Below, one piece after another: positions 27,912-33,631 of a DNA stretch of 33,631 bases. The first letter of the stretch is position 1. Every line of letters begins with the position of its first letter. The stretch lies in contig CANRSX010000049.1 of the NCBI GenBank assembly GCA_947642555.1, forward strand, positions 1 to 33,631, written 5' to 3'. Source of the stretch: an uncultured Roseburia sp. (GTDB taxonomy: Bacteria > Bacillota > Clostridia > Lachnospirales > Lachnospiraceae). Below the pieces are notes generated by a model. That model was not told where the DNA came from. It saw only the letters and a list, made by a program, of their open reading frames with translations, and ran no database searches. The position numbers and the translations under genes are program-made.

Positions 27912-30900
27912 ATGGCATCAAAAGCAACAATCGGCGGAAAAATCGTACTGGAAGGCGAGGCGGAATACCGCTCCGCCTTACGCAATATTAACCAGGAACA
28001 GAAGGAACTGCGATCGGAAATGAAGCTGTGCAACAGTGAATTCCGGGACAGCCAGAATTCCCTGGAAGCGCTCACCAAAAAACATGCTGTACTGGAAAAG
28101 CAGATCGGATCCCAGTCGGAACGAATCCGGCTGTACGAAAACCAGCTGCAGAAGGCGAAGGACGCAGAGGATGAGGCCGCGAAGAAAGTGGAATCCTTAA
28201 AAAGCAGGCTGGAGAGCGCGAAAAAAGAATATGATGAAATGTCGGAAGCATCCGGCACCACGACGGACGCGCTGGATGATCAGAAAAAAATAATTGATGA
28301 TTTAAGCTCGGAACTTGCAAAGGCGGAACAATCATATGAGAATGCCGGCTACAAGGTGGGACAGTATGGAATCTCACTGAACAACGCACAGGCGGACATG
28401 AATGATCTGCAGTCCACGCTTGCCAGCACGGAACGCTACATGGAGGAAGCGTCGCAGTCTGCGGACGGATGCGCAACATCTATAGACGAGTACGGAAAAA
28501 AGGTAAAAAAAGTCGCTGAAACGACCTCTGATACAACGGAAGAATCGAAAGCTTTTGGCGATAAAACGTCGGCCGCAGTAAACCAGGTTGCAGAAGCGCT
28601 GGCAGCTGCCGGGATCGCGAAGGCAGTGAAAGAGATCGCTGAAGCACTGAAAGAATGCGCAGATGAATCCGCAAAGTACGAGACCGCGACAGCAAAGCTT
28701 TCCACAATAGCGGATACAAATTCCGTATACATCCAGTCGCTGCGTAATGACATTCTCGGCGCATCATCTGATCTCGGAGTTTTCGCGGAAGATCTGTCGG
28801 ATGTTACTTACAACGCGATTTCTTCCGGCGTGGAGACAGCAGGAGCGGTCAATGTGGCCGTGGATTCCGCAAAACTGGCGACGGCCGGATTTACGGACAC
28901 ATCAAGTGCATTGTCCGTGCTGACCACGGCGATGAACAGTTATAACATCTCGGCGGAAGACGCGGTACTGATTTCTGACTCGCTGATTCAGACCCAGAAT
29001 CTCGGCGTTCTGACGCTTGACGGGCTTAGTAATTCCATGGGCAAGGCGATCAGCACGGCGTCGGCGTATTCTGTCGATCTTTACAACCTGGAAACCGGAT
29101 ACATCAGCCTGACCAAGGCCGGAATTTCTGTTGACGAATCTGCGACATATATGTCCGGCATGTTTTCCGAACTCGGAAAGTCCGGCTCCAAAGTTGCGAC
29201 CGTATTGAGGGAAAAGACCGGAAAGAGCTTCGGGGAACTGATGAAATCCGGCTACTCATTAAGCGATGTGCTGGGGATCCTGCTTGACAGTGTAAACGGA
29301 AATTCTGAAGCGCTCATGAATCTGTGGGGAAGCCAGGAGGCCGGAAAGGCCGCGAATGCAATCGTTAATCAGGGACTGGAGACGTTTAACGAAAATCTTG
29401 AAAGCGTGCGGAATTCGGCCGGCGCTACGGAAGAGGCATTTAACGCCATGGCAGACACAACGGAACAGGCGAAAAGCCGGATGAATGTCGCATTTCAGAA
29501 TCTGAAAATCACGATCGGTGACGAACTTCGCCCGGCATTGAATCAGGTATACGAATCCGGGCAGAATCTCGCGGAATTTGCGGCCGGATTTGTGCAGGAT
29601 CACCCGGAAATTGTGCAGGCAGTCGTTGCGCTGACAGCCGGGCTTGCCGCTTTTACGATCGGGATTACAGCCGCAAAAGTCGGAATGATGGCTTTTAACC
29701 TGGTTATGGAAACAAACCCTGTGGTACGTGCCACAACGGCCGTTATTGCGCTGACAGCGGCAGTCGTGACACTTACGGGCGCCGCGACTGCATACACGAC
29801 CGAAATGAAATCCCAGGTAAACGCCAGCCGGGACAGTATAGATACCCTGAAAGGGGAAATCGAAAACCGCCGCAGGGCATCCGGCGAGATGGAAAACAAT
29901 GCGGCCGTGATCGGGCAGCTCTCGTCGCAGATCGAAGCGCTGAACAGCAAGGAAAAGTTAAGCAATGAGGAAAAGGCCAAAATGTCGTCGCTGGTCGGCC
30001 AGCTCAACAGTGCGATCCCGGATCTCAATCTGCAGATTGATGAGCAGACCGGGCTTTTGGAGATGAATAATGAGGAATTTGAAGCCCTGATCAGCAATCA
30101 GAAGGACTACCTGATCATGATGGCGGCGCAGGAAGACCTGGCCGAGATTACACGCGAGCAGTACGAGGCCATGAAGCAGAAAACCGAAATCGAAGAGCAG
30201 ATGCATGAGCTGGAGCTGGAGATCACGGACGATACTGTGCAGATGCATGAAGCGATGGAGGTTTTTTATCAGGACATGTATCAGAACGGTACGGCTGTAT
30301 CTGACTTTTCCTTCCTGATGTACGACCAGATCGACGCTTATGCCGCATATCAGGATCAGCTTGACGAAATAAACGGTGTGCTGGAAGGCCTGGACGAAGA
30401 ATATGCCGCCGCGGCGGAGGTTGCAAAAGGTTTTACGTCTGCGATAGAAGAAAACACGCTGGTAACAGTCGCATACGGTCCAGCCGTTTATCAGGTGACG
30501 GCGGAGGTTGCGGAAAGCATGCAGACATTGCAGGCGGCGTACGACGAAGCCCGGCAGGCGGCTTATGATTCCATCACACAGCAGGTCGGGCTTTTTGACG
30601 AGCTGTCTGTTAAATCAGATCTCACGGTCTCGCAGATGGCGGCAAATCTGCAGACACAGGCAGACACCTATAATCAGTACGCATCAGACCTCCAGCTTGC
30701 CGCGCAGCTGATGGAGGAGGATACGACGGGAAGCTTCTCCGCGATCGTCCAGTCGATTATCGATATGGGGGTTGACGGATCCGGGTATCTGCATGAGCTG
30801 GTAACCGCGGCCGGAGAATCCGAAGAGGAATTTAACGCAGTAATGACCGCTTTTGCCGAAATGAACGACGCAAAAAGCACTCTCGCGTCGACCATGGCGG

Positions 30901-31265
30901 ATATCGAAACGGATTATGATAATGGTATGAAAGAGCTCGTGTCGTCCACGGAAACAGGGACGACGGATATCGCCGGAGCGATCACTGCCGGAATCCCGGA
31001 TGTATCCCTTGCACAGCAGGCGCTTTGTACAAACGGGATTATCGGACCGACAGATCAGATGCTCGGGATCGGAGGCGACGGGAGCTCGTCCGTCATGAAA
31101 TCAAAAGGAGCTGCCGTGGATCAGGGAATCGCAGACGGAATTACTGCATCACAGGGCGTGATACAGTCCGCGCTGCAGCGGACGCTGGATGCGTCGATCC
31201 GTAATGCAAATTTCAGCGGAATTGCATTAAGAATCAATCAGATACTGGGGGATCAGCTGTCATGA
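27912..31265 (+). CDS. Tape measure protein
   Basis: About 1117 residues from ATG 27912 (MASKATIGGKIVLEGEAEYR, the usual start in this family). ATG 27876 has a better ribosome site (GGAGAAAAC) and is the alternative. The N-terminal 130 residues are coiled coil (AVLEKQIGSQSERIRLYENQ). A PhageMin-tail-like domain (ALAAAGIAKAVKEIAEALKE) comes next, then a hydrophobic stretch near 560-620 (ALTAGLAAFTIGITAAKVGM) and more coils. It sets tail length and may help DNA entry. By far the longest gene here. Confidence 0.92.
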   Translation: MASKATIGGKIVLEGEAEYRSALRNINQEQKELRSEMKLCNSEFRDSQNSLEALTKKHAVLEKQIGSQSERIRLYENQLQKAKDAEDEAAKKVESLKSRLESAKKEYDEMSEASGTTTDALDDQKKIIDDLSSELAKAEQSYENAGYKVGQYGISLNNAQADMNDLQSTLASTERYMEEASQSADGCATSIDEYGKKVKKVAETTSDTTEESKAFGDKTSAAVNQVAEALAAAGIAKAVKEIAEALKECADESAKYETATAKLSTIADTNSVYIQSLRNDILGASSDLGVFAEDLSDVTYNAISSGVETAGAVNVAVDSAKLATAGFTDTSSALSVLTTAMNSYNISAEDAVLISDSLIQTQNLGVLTLDGLSNSMGKAISTASAYSVDLYNLETGYISLTKAGISVDESATYMSGMFSELGKSGSKVATVLREKTGKSFGELMKSGYSLSDVLGILLDSVNGNSEALMNLWGSQEAGKAANAIVNQGLETFNENLESVRNSAGATEEAFNAMADTTEQAKSRMNVAFQNLKITIGDELRPALNQVYESGQNLAEFAAGFVQDHPEIVQAVVALTAGLAAFTIGITAAKVGMMAFNLVMETNPVVRATTAVIALTAAVVTLTGAATAYTTEMKSQVNASRDSIDTLKGEIENRRRASGEMENNAAVIGQLSSQIEALNSKEKLSNEEKAKMSSLVGQLNSAIPDLNLQIDEQTGLLEMNNEEFEALISNQKDYLIMMAAQEDLAEITREQYEAMKQKTEIEEQMHELELEITDDTVQMHEAMEVFYQDMYQNGTAVSDFSFLMYDQIDAYAAYQDQLDEINGVLEGLDEEYAAAAEVAKGFTSAIEENTLVTVAYGPAVYQVTAEVAESMQTLQAAYDEARQAAYDSITQQVGLFDELSVKSDLTVSQMAANLQTQADTYNQYASDLQLAAQLMEEDTTGSFSAIVQSIIDMGVDGSGYLHELVTAAGESEEEFNAVMTAFAEMNDAKSTLASTMADIETDYDNGMKELVSSTETGTTDIAGAITAGIPDVSLAQQALCTNGIIGPTDQMLGIGGDGSSSVMKSKGAAVDQGIADGITASQGVIQSALQRTLDASIRNANFSGIALRINQILGDQLS

Positions 31266-32080
31266 GGGAATTTTTTATCACAAACGCCCGCGGCGACCAG
31301 TGGAATCTGAACCGGAAGAAATCTTTTTTTCACGGGATCGGAGGGCTGGGGCAGGAACACCGGGCGGATTACATGCAGATCGGGAATCAGTTCATAAAAC
31401 TGGAGGATCTGCTTCGGCAGAAAAATATAACCGGGGACATTTGTTTTTCCGGTTATGATGAATTTATAAAATTTTCGAAATTTATCCAGCACAAACCGCT
31501 GGTTTTAACGTATACTGCGGCGGAATCCGTAAATATGGAAATCAGTATCGATAAACTGGACAAACGGGAAATCGAAACTGGAGGGCTTTACTGCCCGGTC
31601 AGCATAAAAGGAATGTCTGCCTGGTACAGAACCGTTATCACGGGAAATTCCGATCTGATCAGTTACGGGAAGCGATATTCCTATGCTTACGATTACCGGT
31701 ACGCGGATTTTGCGTCCGGCAGCGTCGAAATAGAATCGGACAGCGCGGTCGACGGAAGCGTCCGGCTTACGATCCAGGGACCGTGCCGGAATCCCTCCTG
31801 GACGCATTACCTGAACGGGAATCTTATGTGCACCGGAAAAGTGAACTGTTCCATCCCTGAAGGGAACCGGATTATTATCGATGACACACAGATCCCGTTT
31901 GAAATCGCGGAATATAATTCGAAAGGCGAATATGTGCAGGACCTGTATCAGGAAAGCGATTTTGCGACAAAACGGTTTATTACACTTGGATTCGGGAATA
32001 ACCTGATTTCATTCAGCCATGAGGGTACGACAGCGATTTCTCTGATCGCGGAAGGAAGGATTTGTTATGAGTCTGTATAA
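31262..32080 (+). CDS. Distal tail (Dit-like) protein
   Basis: 272 residues. FFITNARGDQWNLNRKKSFF and FSGYDEFIKFSKFIQHKPLV at the N-terminus, and a galectin-like C-terminal half. It occupies the Dit/phage-tail-family place after the tape measure and forms the hub ring of the tail tip. ATG overlaps the tape measure stop (ATGA). Confidence 0.85.
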   Translation: MREFFITNARGDQWNLNRKKSFFHGIGGLGQEHRADYMQIGNQFIKLEDLLRQKNITGDICFSGYDEFIKFSKFIQHKPLVLTYTAAESVNMEISIDKLDKREIETGGLYCPVSIKGMSAWYRTVITGNSDLISYGKRYSYAYDYRYADFASGSVEIESDSAVDGSVRLTIQGPCRNPSWTHYLNGNLMCTGKVNCSIPEGNRIIIDDTQIPFEIAEYNSKGEYVQDLYQESDFATKRFITLGFGNNLISFSHEGTTAISLIAEGRICYESV

Positions 32081-33128
32081 TGTTGAAATTTTTTCGGATC
32101 ATTTTGTTTATCGCGATTCCGTCCAGGTTTCCGACAAGGGATATTTTGAAAACGATTATCTTAGCGTAACAGTAAATAAGATCGATCTTCCAGGGACGGA
32201 TTTAAGAGCAGGGAAAGGGGACTACATCAGGATTACAGGAAATGAGCTTGAAATTTCCGGCATCATCACCGGTGTCACGGACAAGGCGACTTTTACGCAA
32301 ATCGAATACAAGTCGTTTTTAAGCATGATGGACGTTGAAGTATATTATGACCGGGCCCGTCTGCAGAAAATATCACTCGAACAGTGGCTGGCAGAAATCA
32401 TCAGAGGGATATATGTCCAAAATGCAGACCCGGATCAGAATGTTTACGGAATGGAAGTTATTTATGACGGAAGAACAACGGGCGCGCTCATGGACATGGA
32501 TAAAAACATCGGGAATCTGTACGAGCTCCTGCAGAAGGCGCTGATCAATTATCAGGTGGCGGTACAGTTCAGCGTCTGTGTTTCACAGAAAAAGCTTCTT
32601 GCGAGGATATCTGCCATAACAGATAAAGTGATCTATATCGAGTCGGATCTTCCGAATATTCTTGAAAAACAGTTTAATTTTAAACCAAGCGGTCATGCAT
32701 ACAACAAAATGACCGTATACAATGAACTGAAAGAAAGTGAATACCTTATATTTTACCTGGAAACAGGCGGAAGAATTACAATAAAGCCGGATCCGGGAAA
32801 ACGGATCACACCTGTCATTTTTACTACTGTATATGCAAAACATGAAGACGACGATGACCGGTCTTTTTATGATGTGGCGTATGATAAGGCATATAATAAA
32901 CTCAATGCCGAGAAATATGATAACCTGATTGAGCTGGAAATGGAGGTCAGGGACAGGCTTGTGCGACCGCTTGCGATGCAGATCGGGCAGAAAGTCGCCA
33001 TCATCAGGGGAGGATCTGTCTATGAGACAATCCTGACAGGGATCCGCATCGGGGAGACAGTTACGCTGATGTTTGGTACAGTTCGACTGGAACTGACAAA
33101 AAAACTGAAACGGAGGTATCAGGGATGA
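32067..33128 (+). CDS. Tail-associated (Tal-like) baseplate hub protein
   Basis: 353 residues. DYLSVTVNKIDLPGTDLRAG and DYIRITGNELEISGIITGVT match the gp27/Tal-type N-terminal hub domain; no lysin or peptidase domain follows, so it is a short version. AGGAAGGATTTGTT lies before ATG 32067. Overlaps the previous gene by 14 bp. Confidence 0.82.
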   Translation: MSLYNVEIFSDHFVYRDSVQVSDKGYFENDYLSVTVNKIDLPGTDLRAGKGDYIRITGNELEISGIITGVTDKATFTQIEYKSFLSMMDVEVYYDRARLQKISLEQWLAEIIRGIYVQNADPDQNVYGMEVIYDGRTTGALMDMDKNIGNLYELLQKALINYQVAVQFSVCVSQKKLLARISAITDKVIYIESDLPNILEKQFNFKPSGHAYNKMTVYNELKESEYLIFYLETGGRITIKPDPGKRITPVIFTTVYAKHEDDDDRSFYDVAYDKAYNKLNAEKYDNLIELEMEVRDRLVRPLAMQIGQKVAIIRGGSVYETILTGIRIGETVTLMFGTVRLELTKKLKRRYQG

Positions 33129-33631
33129 GCATTTTTTTAAAACGCTATCACAATATGGTGATTACGCCGCAGGACGACAGGATCCTGTTTGACAGTATAT
33201 TTGACGACTACGGCCTTATTTACGGAGGTAGCGCTGTCATGAGCGCGAGCAATAAGATCCATGTAGGGAGTGCGAGAGGTTTTATCAAAGGATCCGAGGT
33301 CATTATCGAGGATGATGATATCGCTGTGGAATTATCAGACAGCGGATCCAAACCAGGCAGGCTTAAAATCGTTGTGGATTATTCAGACAGCAGTAATCCT
33401 GTGAAATTTGAGTCCGAAGTGGCCGACAGTTTCCCGGCGCTGGAACAGGATGATAATATTAACCACACAAACGGCAGGTATGAGGTTGTCTATGCGACAT
33501 ATACAGCCGAAGAAACGGTGATATCGAATGTACGGCTTGTGATGCCGACGATGCAGAGTGTGAAGGAAAAGCTTGTTGCGTTAAACACGGATATGGCAGG
33601 CGTGCTGGCTGATCTTGCATATCGTGATATC
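33125..33631 (+). CDS. Baseplate/tail-tip protein, truncated by window
   Basis: A 169-residue partial reading frame from ATG 33125 (MSIFLKRYHNMVITPQDDRI) that is open to the window end. It overlaps the previous gene by 4 bp (ATGA), with AGGTATCAGGG upstream. Place suggests a baseplate, receptor-binding or upper-tail-tip component. No domain is certain. Confidence 0.75.
   Translation, partial: MSIFLKRYHNMVITPQDDRILFDSIFDDYGLIYGGSAVMSASNKIHVGSARGFIKGSEVIIEDDDIAVELSDSGSKPGRLKIVVDYSDSSNPVKFESEVADSFPALEQDDNINHTNGRYEVVYATYTAEETVISNVRLVMPTMQSVKEKLVALNTDMAGVLADLAYRDI

Overview
The window is the left part, roughly 33 kb, of an integrated tailed temperate phage (HK97-type head, long non-contractile siphovirus-type tail) in the chromosome of a Gram-positive Clostridia bacterium, most likely a Lachnospiraceae-like gut anaerobe. 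The evidence is the tRNA cluster style, strong AGGAGG ribosome binding sites, frequent GTG/TTG starts, and gene content of the kind seen in Lachnospiraceae prophages. No replication-independent host genes other than tRNAs are present, and the right end of the prophage lies outside the window.

Layout. (1) 1-345: host tRNA genes Tyr (partial), fMet, Phe and Lys, all on the + strand. The integrase gene follows directly, so the 3' end of tRNA-Lys is the likely attachment site. (2) 496-3698, - strand: the lysogeny arm, with a tyrosine integrase, a DinD homologue inside a duplicated intergenic element, a possible small RNA with its own strong promoter, and a CI/LexA-like repressor. (3) 3720-3835: divergent control region with leftward and rightward sigma-A promoters. 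It is followed by an untranslated stretch of about 340 nt. (4) 4178-13884, + strand: early genes. These are small unknown proteins, an Xis-like DNA-binding protein, a sigma-region-4-like regulator, a catalytically dead RNase HI homologue, a 'replication terminator' type protein, a DUF4373 replication initiator, YopX, Lar-like, a Dam-family adenine methyltransferase and an ASCH-like protein. One gene (5101-5361) points the opposite way and has its own promoter. (5) 13955-17053: a PP-loop ATPase/PAPS-reductase-like enzyme, a 29-residue Cys-rich peptide and a C5-cytosine methyltransferase, which look like a DNA-modification island. (6) 17234-18937: two tandem tyrosine recombinases, preceded by SOS-box-like sites. 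(7) 18938-19228: a non-coding stretch with a possible three-way-junction RNA and a terminator-like hairpin. (8) 19229-33631: the late module in classic order: HNH, TerS, TerL, portal, ClpP-type protease, major capsid, connector, head closure, HK97 gp10, tail completion, major tail, tail chaperone G/GT (with -1 frameshift), tape measure, distal tail, tail-associated protein and a truncated baseplate/tail-tip protein.

How the parts work together. The repressor and integrase maintain and establish lysogeny; S24-type autoproteolysis links induction to RecA. On induction the rightward promoter would drive the early operon, the replication initiator would start replication (possibly at an origin inside its own gene), the methylases would protect the DNA, and HNH/TerS/TerL would package it into ClpP-matured HK97 capsids. 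No clear split system such as CRISPR, retron or toxin-antitoxin was seen. The most unusual signals are regulatory: a hairpin that bridges a Shine-Dalgarno sequence to its start codon, two possible small RNAs, the structured RNA before the packaging genes, and cassette insertions marked by duplicated ends. All functional assignments rest on reading motifs by eye; no database search was run.
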